DNA from: Cryptomeria japonica | Lineage: Eukaryota > Streptophyta > Pinopsida > Cupressales > Cupressaceae | DNA length: 64,000 bases | Assembly: GCF_030272615.1 (NCBI RefSeq) | Contig: NC_081406.1 | Location: 218,994,997 to 219,058,996 of the forward strand | Direction: 5' to 3' | In this document: positions 1 through 10,890 of the stretch, in pieces | Position numbering within the stretch: the first letter of the stretch is position 1 | Layout of the letters: each line of letters starts with the position of its first letter | Position numbers and translations under genes: made by a program | The notes under the pieces: generated by a model | Seen by the model: the letters and a program-made list of their open reading frames with translations, nothing else | Databases searched by the model: none | What the model was told of the DNA's origin: nothing

Positions 1-595
1 AAGATTCTCTGCAAATCCCAAGGAAACACACATGACAACAATCAAAAGAATTTTTAGATACTTGAAAGGCACTGAGGATTATGGCTTAGTATATTAGAAA
101 GGAAATGATTTTGATTTAAAAGTTTATACTGATGCTGATTGGGCATACAAGATTGATGACAGAAAAAGCACAAGTGGAGGAGCTTTCTTTTTAGGAGAAA
201 GACTAGTGAGTTGGCTTAGCAAGAAACAAGGATGTGTTTCACAGTCAATAGCAGAAGCTGAATACGTTGCTGTAGCATTGAATTGTACCAACATTGCATG
301 GATCAAACAACTGTTGGAAGGTATAAATGATAAAGTTACCGAGCCAATAACTATATTCTGTGACAATACTAGTGCCATTAACATTTCAAAAAACCCTGTT
401 ACGCACTCTGAGACAAAGCACATCTCTATCAAATATCATTATCTTAGAGAAGAAGCTCAAGAGAAGAAAGTGGTGTTGGAGTATGTTAGCACAAAGGAAC
501 AAATAGCAGATATCTTCACCAAGCCACTACCAAGGGACACTTTTGAATATCTCAGAAGTCAGTTAGGGGTCTTACTCCTATCTCCTACTCACTGA
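1..595 (+). pseudogene. Element A: copia RT/RNase H C-terminal end
   Basis: This is the tail of a Ty1/copia polyprotein, running in from the left edge in frame 2. It shows the RNase H signature VYTDADWA, then a KSTSGGAFFLG-type segment, SWLSKKQ, a central AEAEYVA and the family-typical end ADIFTKPLP. A TAG at 95-97 interrupts the frame just before the RNase H domain, so this copy is a pseudogene, although codons 98-595 are open. RNase H removes the RNA strand during reverse transcription inside the virus-like particle. The gene ends about 420 bases before the 3' LTR, as is usual for copia. Gag, protease, integrase and most of RT lie outside the window. Confidence 0.93.
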
Positions 596-1018
596 CCGAG
601 TTCGGTGAAAGCATCAATCTGATGACTCTATCGAATATCTTTTAGGAGTTGATGTTGATTTACACCCTTTAGGATGTTTTCTAAAGGTGTACAGGAAACA
701 ATATAGGAAACAAGAATTGAAGACAAAATGCTTTGACCGAGACAGACTTGATACACAACAGCAGGAAATCACTTCATACAAAAAGAAATTATGTTTCAGT
801 TCTTTACTTTTTGGCATTAGTGTCAAAGCGGGAGAAGACTAATATCGAGGGTGAAGACTAAAAGAAAACTAAGAAGACTATAGATTGGGAAGAAGACTGA
901 AGAAAAGAGGAGAACTATAATGTATGGGGGAGAGCATTTCAGCATTTCAGAATCACAGTAATCCGAATCTTTTAAGGTCAAATTAATTGGTTTTTCCATC
1001 AATGCCAAAGGTGGAGAT
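596..1018 (+). other. Element A 3' non-coding region with polypurine tract
   Basis: This is non-coding sequence between the RNase H stop and the 3' LTR. It ends in the polypurine tract CAAAGGTGGAGA (about 1006-1017), the primer for plus-strand synthesis, directly before the LTR start TGTTGG. The preceding CCATCAATGC motif is shared with elements B, D and E. Confidence 0.75.
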
Positions 1019-2515
1019 TGTTGGCAATATTGCATTATAACAGACAATGAAAGATTGTTGGCATTTCAATAAGGATATTGAGAAGGTTGTTGATGATTAT
1101 GGATATAACTGATTAAGGATGATTACTATCTTGATATTATTATTTTGTCATTGATGTTAAGAAATTGATTTTCTAATTCAGTATGATGTTGCCATATATT
1201 AAGAAGTATGATTTAAAGAATATAAAGATGTCAGTAAAAGACACATAAAGTTATGATGAATAAGGGGATGAATAAGGTATTCAATGGGCAACTATTACCG
1301 AGTCAGAAAATGATGAGATCATGATGTTTAGATTGTTTTAACATCATACATATGTTGTAAATTGTAAGGATAATACTATACTATGTTACCAAGCAAAGAA
1401 CCTAGTCGGTAAACCCTAAGGAATCTAGTTAGTAAACCCTAAGGTTATTGCTATTGGTTAATGAAGGTAGAATGTCTACCAAGTGAAGTTTAGTATTTAT
1501 CGAGTTGTAACCAAGCTATAACAGAATACATTAAATAATTACAAGCAATATTTAATGAAGGAAGCTGATGAGCTGGAACTGATTAAATGATTGGTATGCC
1601 ATGCATGAAGTTTGTTAAGAATCAAAGGCAATGGAAAGTCGACATGAAGATCTACAGTGCAGATTGAACCGCAATACCCTGGCACAAGTTCCAAAGAAAT
1701 GTGTGCAAGTTCCCAAGTGGGGTAAAACATTTTTAGATAAAAAGATGCATTGAACCTAGACAAGATTGAAGATCTGATGGCTATGATTGATCATGGGAAA
1801 TGTGATCAAGGAGATTAAGTGGTTACCTAATTGTTTATAAATAGGAAACTGTTGATAAACAATGCATGTAGGCAAATGTATGCATAGGGATGTTACATAG
1901 TGATTACCGAGCACAGAAGCTTGAAGACCTGTTTGAATAATAGAGTATAGAAGCCCAGTAGATAGACAAGATTGGTTCTATGTCTAGATTGTATTGAACA
2001 AATAAGAATCTTCTTTAGCATTTTAGATGTGAAGTTGCAGATCAATTTTTATTACTGTTATTTTGTGAAAGTGACAAAAAATCTCTTAACCGAGAGGACT
2101 TAACAATCTTATTTGTAAAACTCTCTAGCAAGGTGACATTCTGATTGAGTGTTTGAAATCCTTTAACAAGGTCACTTCTAACAATGTGAAGATCCTAACA
2201 GATCTAAGGGAAATCCCTTAACTAGTTCACATCTAGCAATGTGTTTGTAATCTTTAACAGGATTTGCTTTTAACCGAGCATACTGTAGAAGAGTATATTT
2301 CTTAGTGGGTCCAAAATCCCATAGTGGTTTTTCCCTATTTGGGTTTCCACGTTAAATCTGGTGTTATGAGGTTTATGATGTTTATATGCTTTTGAGTTTG
2401 CATGTTTAGCAGTTTTGGTTATATTACTGAAATATCTGTTACCAAGGTTGAATCTGATGTTTTTATGGAAGATTAAGTTTGTATGATTCACCCCCCACCT
2501 CTCATCTTGTTGGCT
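1019..2515 (+). mobile_element. Element A 3' LTR (right end approximate)
   Basis: The LTR starts TGTTGGCAATATTG directly after a polypurine tract. It contains a TATA box at 1836-1844 and, near its end, the TGATTCACCCCCC block (about 2,486-2,498) that precedes the right end of every copia LTR in this window. The exact right end is uncertain because the 5' LTR and target-site duplication lie outside the window. Plausible ends are near 2,515 or at the ACAACA near 2,571. Confidence 0.75.
1836..1844 (+). promoter_or_regulatory. TATA box of element A LTR
   Basis: TATAAATAG lies in the middle of the LTR, where the U3/R boundary is expected. It would drive the element transcript. The call rests on motif and position only. 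Confidence 0.5.
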
Positions 2516-2571
2516 ATTGGATCTATACTTATATTTAGTGTCAGAACTATCAGAAGTGTAGGTTTACAACA

Positions 2572-3693
2572 ATGTGCAACTAGACTCGATGTGGTTGTGT
2601 CAAAGGGAGATTGGGTAGCTACATTAGACCTTTGTTGCCAACAAACTATTACTGAAGCAAGGACTCTTATACAAAAACTAATGTCATTTTTTCATTACAT
2701 GATTTTACTACTTGTCCACACATGCCTCTATGATTATGTTTTCGATTTAATACTAGAATAGTTGCATTGGGTTTTTTATTATTAAATACCCGAGTTGTGT
2801 TATTTTGAAAGAATAACACTCTCCCTTCTTAATAGGGATGAGTGAATAGTGTAGAAATGATTTTAAATTAATTGGGATTAGTCATTATATCTATATTATA
2901 AATTATGGAAGCTTCCAATTATTTTATATTTTTCTCTTTTAAAGAAAATAATCAAATTTAGAAAGTTTCATATATATTTCTATTTAGTTATTGATAGGAA
3001 ACATTGACTATTGATTGGTAATATTATATAAAAAGTGCATATACCCTAAAATAAGGGGCTAGTGGAAGTACTTTATCACTCTATGTTTTAGTTATTAATA
3101 TTTTTGCATTCAATTTTTTATTAGAGATAATTATTCATTCATGTAGAAATTGCTAATTTGCATTAATTTTACAACTTTCATTTGAAATTATAATTTATTT
3201 GTAGCCATAATTTGCATTATGGATTCTAGCAGTATTAGCTAATTAAGCATTTTTAGTTATTTGCTAAATTAGTAATATTTTAATTATGATTCAATGATTT
3301 GTCTAAACTATGAAAGCACTTTATGGATCACAGAAACCTCTTAGTGTACATACAATACAAGCCTCATCTCAAGTGTACATGCTTAGCTGATAATTTAATA
3401 TAAGGTTTAATGTAGCTAACTGATCTCCCTATATTTAGTCATTTTCATATTACTATACCAATTAGGATACAAATGTAGTAGACTAAATAGAGCAATTTTT
3501 GCATAAGGTGTTTCATTTCTCTACACTCTTCAATGTTATATAATTGATATCATTTTTACACTTCATCCCTAATGAAAAGTGGTGATTAATGAAGTCCATT
3601 TCTAAATCCTAATCAAATTAACTAGTGCTTACTAAAGGAGCTGAAATTATTGAACCATATAAATATGCAGATTCATTCCCAAGATCTTGATAG
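2572..3693. other. AT-rich spacer, nothing recognised
   Basis: About 1.1 kb of very AT-rich sequence lies between the LTR of A and the LTR of C. I see no coding pattern, RNA gene or terminal repeats. It is probably the original intergenic DNA, or a TE too old to recognise. Confidence 0.5.
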
Positions 3694-4918
3694 TGTTGGC
3701 AATATGCTAGATTTGGTTAAGTGTTGTCATTGATGTCAACACTGCATCTTGGTTGGATCTATCCCAATTAGTCTTTCTGATCATCTTGGTTTTGGTTGTG
3801 ATTCTGATCCGGTATTCAAGTCTTTGGATTCAGTTTTGGATGCTTATTCTGGTTGGTTACATGCTTGCTATATTCTGTTGATTCATGATTTGGTGCTTTG
3901 GTTGTTATCGCTTTTTGTATTTATTGGTACCGGCTAGTTTCTGGCTTTATCGGTTTGCCTCTGCTATCCTGGTTAGCTTTACCGGTATGCATTATTTGGT
4001 GACTTGGTCAGTGGCTTTTGGGTTCGGCTTATGGAATTGGTTTCTATCATGCTGAAGATGTTTCTTGATCATGTTCTAAGTATTTGGTGAATTTACATTG
4101 GATGGCGTGTTGTTATGATGATCTTATTTGGATATGGTTAAACTTTCTCTTATTTCACTGAGGGTTTCTACCAGTTGGTGAAGCATGTTGGATTTTGGTC
4201 TTAGCAGAATTTCTGGCAAATGGAATTGTTTGGTTACTTGATTTAGGTCCATGCTCTATATTGTAAATCAAAATATTGTTCTGGTGGTATCATGTGATAT
4301 AATTTTTGTAATTATGGGTTTATGGGTTTAGGGTTTAGACAACCTTGTCAATAAGGTTGATGATCTATATTTTTAGGTGACTTATTCATGTAATTTGGAT
4401 ATCGATGGGATGGATGGTTATGTCTACATTATTAGAGGAAGGATTATGTGTGAATAGTGTCATAACATTCAAGTGAATATTGGAAAGTATTTGTATTGTA
4501 GAGCAGACATCAGTGCTTAACTGAAACTATATCAAGCATTAGTAGATGCTACTTTCACAATTCATTTCTTTCCGGATTGTAGTCTGATATTTATGTAAGT
4601 CAGTGAGACTTCTGTTTGTGATGAGCAGTGCACTCTAGGATGTTGGCCTATTTTCAATTGTAGAACCCATTGTAATTATTCATAATACTACTATAGAGTA
4701 TTCATCTGATTGTGGGTAGGGTTTCCCACCGTGGTTTTTCCCTTTTCGGGTTTTCCATGTCAAAATATTGGTATTATGTGTGTTGTTCTTTCATGATATA
4801 TCTTTCATTGTGTTGTTCTTTGGTACAAGGTTTATAATTGAATTAATTGTTGTACTTGTGAGTAACTGATTCCCCCCCCCACCTTTTAGTTTATCGCCAG
4901 TATCAGATCATTCCAACA
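3694..4918 (+). mobile_element. Element C 5' LTR (copia)
   Basis: The LTR runs from TGTTGGCAATATGC to ATTCCAACA (1,225 bp) and is followed by a primer binding site and gag, so it is a 5' LTR. The head contains GTTGTCATTGATGTCAACAC, one arm of the hairpin seen around the polypurine tract in related elements. The tail has the TGATTCCCCCCCCC block. The left flank is GATAG. The matching 3' LTR is not in the window because C is interrupted at 7,258 and its remainder must lie beyond position 64,000 or be lost. Confidence 0.88.
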
Positions 4919-4920
4919 AT

Positions 4921-4932
4921 TAGTATCAGAGC
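4921..4932 (+). promoter_or_regulatory. Element C primer binding site (initiator tRNA-Met type)
   Basis: TAGTATCAGAGC lies two bases after the LTR end and matches the copia PBS TGGTATCAGAGC except for G to A at its second base. It is complementary to the 3' end of initiator tRNA-Met, the usual primer of plant copia elements. Confidence 0.85.
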
Positions 4933-4973
4933 GAGGTCCTCTCTGCAAAAGCTTAACCGCTTGAGGCGATCTG

Positions 4974-7257
4974 ATGGCAACTACATCAAGTTCCACATTC
5001 AATCCTTACCAGAAGGAGAGTCCCAAATTTGATGGTACTAATTACAAAATATGGAAAGAGCGAATGAAGATTCATCTCAGATGTCTTGGAGCTGAATTTT
5101 GGGAGAAAGTGGAGAAAGGGTATATACCTCATGATCCTAATTTTGGAACACCGACACTTGTTGATGAACAAAAGAGAGATGAAAATAATGTGAGAGAAAA
5201 AGAAGCATTGTTAAGCACCCTATTTGATGAAAAGATATTGAATGTCATAGAGTTGGAGAATGCTAAGCTAATTTGGACAAAGCTTGAAACTCTTTATGAA
5301 GGTGACCAGGCTGTGAAAATTGAAAAACTTGAAGGTTTTCGGGTAAGATATGAAACTTTGAAGATGGAAGAAGATAAGAAGATAAGTTATTTCATGGATA
5401 GAGTCAATGAGATTGTCATGGGTATCAAATTCTATGGTAGATCAGTTAATGAGGATGAGATAGTGTCAAAATTTATGAGAGTTCTACCTCCAGTTTATTA
5501 GATGAAGGATACTACTATCAATAAACTCCAAACAATGTCAAGTACCCCTGTGACCAGAGATACATTACTTGGGAAATGGACTTCTTTTGAACTTGAAGAA
5601 CTTGGACATTAGAGTGCTGCTAAAACTAAGACTGCATTTCAAGCACTTTCCTCTGGTAAGAAGAAGATAGATTGGAAGGAGATGTATGCTAAGGATATGG
5701 AGGAAATTGAGAGAGAAGAAAGAGAACTTGAAGAGTTGGAAGTCATGATTGCTAGAAGAATTCCTAAAGGACTAGTTGGAAGTAAGTATGAAGGAAAATT
5801 CCCTTTTAAATGTTTTTCATGCAATAAGATTGGTCATTTTTTTCCTAGATTCCCTAAAAGAGATGCTAGGAATCATAAAATAATTATGAGGAATTACAAT
5901 CCTAATCCTGAATATCAAAGAAGACCTAGATTTAGAAGGAATAAGGATAAATCATGTTATTATGCTGGTGATGATGATCATGATGAACCTGTGAGTGGAT
6001 CTGGTAATGGTGCCTCATCCGACAAAGATTGGGTCTTTATTGCTATTAAGGATGATTCTCTGGAATTTGCCATTGAAACAACTCATATTGAAGAAAAGGC
6101 TTTAGCTGCAAAAGTTGAGGAAAAGGATGAATGGGTCATAGACAATGGATGCTCACATCACATGACTGGTGACAAGAGAAAGTTTTTGTCATTGCAAGAA
6201 TTTGATGGTGGATTGGTCAGATTTGGAGACAACAAGGTGTGTAAGATCAAAGGCAAATGAACAATATCATTGGATGGTAAGACTAATAGTGATAATGTTT
6301 ATTATGTTGAAGGCTTAAAGCATAATCATTTAAGTTTAGGTAAGATGTTGGATAGAGGATTTGATTTACAATTCAAGGATGGAAAATGTAAGATCGTCAA
6401 TAGATCTGGATTGGAGATTGCTTCCAAAACTCAGACCAATGGAAATATCTTTCATTTGAACTCTGGTGAGAAGGCTTGTTTGATTTCTCAGATTGATGAA
6501 AGTTGGTTATGGCATAAGAGGATGTGTCATGTAAATTTTTATTTCATAGTGATCAGTTCAATACCGGTTGTCAAAGATTTGCTCAAGATTGTTAAACCCC
6601 ATAATCCAAAATGTAGAGAATGTCAAATGGGTAAGCAAGTTAGAACTTCTTTGAGAAGCATACATGATAAATCAAGTGAATTTCTTGATCTTATTCATAA
6701 TGATTTGTGTGGACCGACAAGGACTAAAAGCTTTAAAGGTGATATATATTTTATGTTATTGATGACTATTCTAGAATGATGTGGGTAGCATTTTTGAAAG
6801 ATAAATCTGAAGCTTTTGAGAAATTCAAAATCTTTAAGGCTGTGATTGAGACTAAGAAAAGACTGAAGATAAAATGCTTAAGATCAAATCATGGCAGTGA
6901 GCTTAAATCTATTGAGTTCAACTTTTATGAAAGGAATGGTATTAGGAGACAACTTTCTGCCCCAAGGACTCCACAATAGAATGGATTAGTGGAAAGAAAG
7001 AACAAAACAATTTTGGATGTAGCAAGGACAATGATGATAGAAGTTAGATTACCTGATATCTATTGGATGGAAGTTATCAATACAATAGTATACACTTTCA
7101 ACAGAGTACACATAAAAGGTGATACAGGTAAGACTCCTTATGAGTTATGGTTTGGTCATACTCCTACTATCAGATATTTCAAAATTTTTGAAAGAAAGTG
7201 TTACATTAGAAGAGATGATACATTATGAAAGCTTGATCCTAGAAGTGATGAAGGAAT
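4974..7257 (+). pseudogene. Element C gag-protease-integrase (copia), interrupted
   Basis: This is a copia polyprotein starting at ATG 4974 (MATTSSSTF). In order it shows: a Gag N-terminal module (FDGTNYKIWKERM) and UBN2-type capsid region; a degenerate zinc knuckle CFSCNKIGHFFPRF whose last Cys is Phe; a protease motif DNGCSHHM with Asn in place of the usual Ser or Thr after the catalytic Asp; a GAG-pre-integrase block (LWHKRMCHVNF); and the integrase core. Stops fall after codon 175, at 5,610 and at 6,258. A 4-bp deletion near 6,757 destroys the DDYSR motif and shifts the frame from 0 to 2. Integrase then continues to the NGLVERKN region (around 6,980-7,005) and stops again near 7,226. At 7,258 the sequence jumps into the LTR of element D, so RT and RNase H are missing. 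Confidence 0.92.
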
Positions 7258-8368
7258 TGTTGGCATTGTGTTGTCATTGATTTCAATTGGATTGTGTTGT
7301 CATTGATGTCAACTAGTATGGGATGTCAACCAGTATGTTCCTCAGTATACAAGTTGGGGTTAATTGATGAGTAAGAATTGGAGATTGGTATGGAATGTTA
7401 AATGGTGAGTAAGTATTGGAGACTGGTATGGAATGTCAACCGGTAAGTAATGTGTTGGCATTGTGTTGTTGTGAATTAGTAAGCATGTAACTGGTAAGCC
7501 AACAAGGTTGATCTAATAAAGAATATGCATGCAACCAGTATGTAGTTTGATGTCATACAACAGGACTCCCATCAGATAAAGATGTTGTCACAAGATGAAG
7601 AGAAGACTGACAAAGATTATGCTCAACCAAGTTAAATGTCTGGTTGAATTTGTGTCTTCTTAAACAAGGAAGTTATATTGTGGAAATACCAGAAGTAGAG
7701 AGCACAATGTAATGAAAACCGGTTCCCACCAGTTATTGGCTAGCAAGTGACAAGGATCCACTCCCACCAGGTGTTTGGTAGATTGAGTGCAATAGATAAT
7801 CTACTCCTACCAATGGTTGAAGGCTTATACTGGATGACCCAAGCGGAACATGATGAAGCCTCTTGTATATGAAATAAAAGATATGCACTGAATCAACAAA
7901 AGAAGGCATGATGAGATACCAGGCTAGAAGAGGAAGAGTAAGTTGTGATAAGTTTGTCACTTTGACAAATCGGTTGAGATGAGAACCTGGCTAATGAAGG
8001 AGAAGGAAAGGTTTTGCATCTGTAGATATAGACCTACTTTAGATTGTTGATATTAACAAGGATGCTAATGTCAACCAGAATGCGAATTTAGATTGGTGCA
8101 TAACAGTTGAGATTGATGACATGGAGTCATTAAGGATGTTACTGTAATGTAGGCAAATGTACTATCAACTAGTAAGTAGGTCAATTGGTAAGAGAAAAAA
8201 GAGGCAAAGTGAAAAGCTCTTATCGAAAGGAGATAAGCATGATGACTCACTCTTGGTACATGCTATTATTGGCAAGGTTGGTGATAAGGCTGATATGTTC
8301 CAACTGACAGAACAAAGAAGAGTTGGCATGAAGGTTAACCAATTAATGTATAACCAGTAGGGAAGGAA

Positions 8369-9327
8369 TGTTGGCAATCGACACTCACCTGGCTTAGTTG
8401 TGTTGTCATTGATGGAAACACACACCATTTTGGGTTGGTCACTTAATCGATACTCACTAGTATACATTGTTTGGAAATCGGCATTCAAGTCATCTGACAC
8501 ATAAGGAACCAACACTGACAGATAAGGGAAACCAACAAACTAGGAACCGTTATATGAGGTTGACATGAGAGATTGATCCATTAGGTCTACATGGAAATGA
8601 TCAAAGGCATTGGTCTTGAAGTTTAGTGAATTTATTTTTTCTTAGGCCGACATGTAAATAAATTATAATATATTTGTAAGCTGACATAAGGCATTTATGT
8701 TTGTATTTGAGAAGGGTATTTAAGTCAGTTCAGTTAGGTTATTTTGGTAATGAAAATGAAAGGAATGAAATATAGTGATGTGATGTCATGCAAGAAATCT
8801 TGATTGACATAATGCGAATGTAATATTATGTAGTCGATCTTGGATATTAGTTTAGAGGTTTGGGAAGCGAAGCAAGCTACCAGTAAGGAAGGACACATTG
8901 TAAACTGGTACAAAGTGTGATTTAATCGGAACTCATCCAGCATAGCATATGCACTCTCAAAGTTTAGAATTCAGTTTGTAACTCCATATTTGGTGTTTGT
9001 AGTTAGTGAGGCTCCTTTTGTGATGAGCAGTGTGATCTAGGTTGTTGTCCTTCCTACATGTGTAGACCCCTACTGTAATATTTATTCATTTAGCTAGTGG
9101 ATAGATATTGTTGGTCACCAATCCCACTGTGTTTTTCTCTCTTTGAGGTTTTCCACGTATAAATCTCTGTGTTATGGTGTATGCTCATGTAATTGCTTCA
9201 TTTCTATTTATTGTTATACTCTTTCATATTTACCGGTTACTGAACTATATTATTAATAAGGTTAAAATTGATTATATTGGCAGAACATTGATTCACCCCC
9301 TTCTCTCAATTTTCTTGGATTCCACCA
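8369..9327 (+). mobile_element. Element E 5' LTR
   Basis: The LTR runs from TGTTGGCAATCGAC to GGATTCCACCA and closely matches the 3' copy at 13714. It has a TATTTAAG promoter-like box near 8,717 and the TGATTCACCCCC block near 9,290. Confidence 0.9.
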
Positions 9328-9329
9328 AT

Positions 9330-9342
9330 CGGTATCAGAGCC
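9330..9342 (+). promoter_or_regulatory. Element E primer binding site
   Basis: CGGTATCAGAGCC lies two bases after the LTR and matches the initiator tRNA-Met PBS TGGTATCAGAGCC with one C for T change. Confidence 0.83.
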
Positions 9343-9401
9343 TTGTGCCTTGGAGTAAGTCTAACAACTTGAGCAAGATCCTAAATCTGAAATCCATTGA
9401 G

Positions 9402-10484
9402 ATGAGTCTACATAAACAACTTGAAGTAGCACTACAGGACTATGATGCTGAAAGATTGAAGAACTTGAAGTTGCAAGATGAATTTAACTCTGCAAAGGAA
9501 TTCATTCTTACCCTACAGGAGATGTTGTCATTTGTTCAAGCTAAAAGCAAGGAACTTTTAAAAAATCTAGATGATGAAGAGAAGGATACCCTTAAGGAAC
9601 AATGTTAGAAGTTGAGTTAGGAGAATTGTGTCATGAAGAATGAAATGCAAGCCATGACTATGAGGATGTCCAAGGAGATTGAAGACCAAAATAATAATGA
9701 AGAAAATCTTGGCAGATCTCTCAAAGATAGATCTGAGGAATGCATTAGGATGGCACATGAGAATGATGTGTTGAGAACTGAGTTGGTGCAATCACAAAAA
9801 AATAAGCAAGAGTTGGAAAGAATGATGTCAATCCTAAGAAGTGATCTGGGTACTGTAAATGAATACAAAGAAAAGTTCAAGGTCAGTTCTACAAGACTTG
9901 ATGAATTATTGAAGGATCAAAGAGACACTAGAGACACTAGAGGTCTTGGATTTGAGCATGGAGAAATCTCTGGTATTGCAAATCAGGAGAATCCACCAAA
10001 CAACCAGAATTAGAAATCACTAGTAAGGCAACCCAATGCACATAAATTTAATGGTAGATGCTTTGTTTGTAATAAGTTTGGTCATAGAGAAAGTCAATGC
10101 AAAAATAGAGAAAATCAGAATAATAATGTTGTTCCCGATCAGTGTTCAAAATGTAATAAGTATGGTCATAGGATAAAATATTGTAGAATGAATGTGAGAT
10201 GTCATGCATGTGGAAATTTTGGACATATGGCTAATCAATGTAGGTCAAAGAATGGTCAAGGACTCAAAAAAGCAATTCAAAAAAATAATGTCACTTGTTA
10301 TGCATGCAACAAAATAGGCCATATTGCCAAATATTGCAGAAGAAAGAACAATTCGGTAGGAAATGATAAGAAAGGAAAACAAAAGGTTGAAGATATCCAA
10401 AAGGAGCATGAGAAGAAATGGGTTAGGAAATCTGAATATCAAATGGCAGAGACAATCAATCCAGTTACTCAATCGACATTATAG
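9402..10484 (+). pseudogene. Element E Gag-like protein: coiled coil plus four CCHC zinc knuckles
   Basis: The start is ATG 9402 (MSLHKQLEVALQDYDAERL). One frame runs to 10,484 with only three stops (TAG at 9606, 9618 and 10011). The first 200 residues are charged heptad-like sequence predicted to be a long coiled coil. Then come four canonical CX2CX4HX4C knuckles: CFVCNKFGHRESQC, CSKCNKYGHRIKYC, CHACGNFGHMANQC and CYACNKIGHIAKYC. A typical copia Gag has one knuckle and an upstream UBN2-type capsid region, and I see no capsid region here. The likely role is RNA binding and packaging of the element, by analogy with Gag nucleocapsid. The coiled-coil segment resembles that of element D's Gag, suggesting related families. 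No frameshift is seen. Confidence 0.85.
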
Positions 10485-10890
10485 AATGTTCCTGCACCGA
10501 CATGAAACTTATCCGATATCTAAGGCATTAGACTTGGGGGGAGGCAAATTAATGATGAATCTTGCATTGCCCCCGGTAGAGGTCTGAAAGCCTATTTCAA
10601 ATATTGGAGAAGATAGTCTAGAGATTCATCGACATCAAGATAATGGATTTTGTATCTGGTATCATATGCCGACATGCATTAATGACAATAAGAAAATAGG
10701 GTTTTCATAGAATAAAAGAGAAATATTGGTTCATTTTTTTATCACATAGCATTCAGAGCGAGTTCAAGGCGATTCAAGGTGATCAAAATCATTTCAAGAA
10801 ATTCTAGTGCATTCACAATGGATTTTCAAGAGCTTTCACTAGCGAATGTTGTGAGTATTTTATCAATTTTTGGGCTATTTTTTGTTTGCA

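Noticed and set aside
2483-2761. 92-codon plus-strand ORF (MIHPPPLILLAIG)
   Set aside because: It begins in the C-rich tail of element A's LTR and runs into spacer. No domain is visible and it is likely chance.
9174-9401. Hydrophobic start of an ORF joined to element E Gag
   Set aside because: This part lies inside the 5' LTR and PBS. The credible gag start is ATG 9402.
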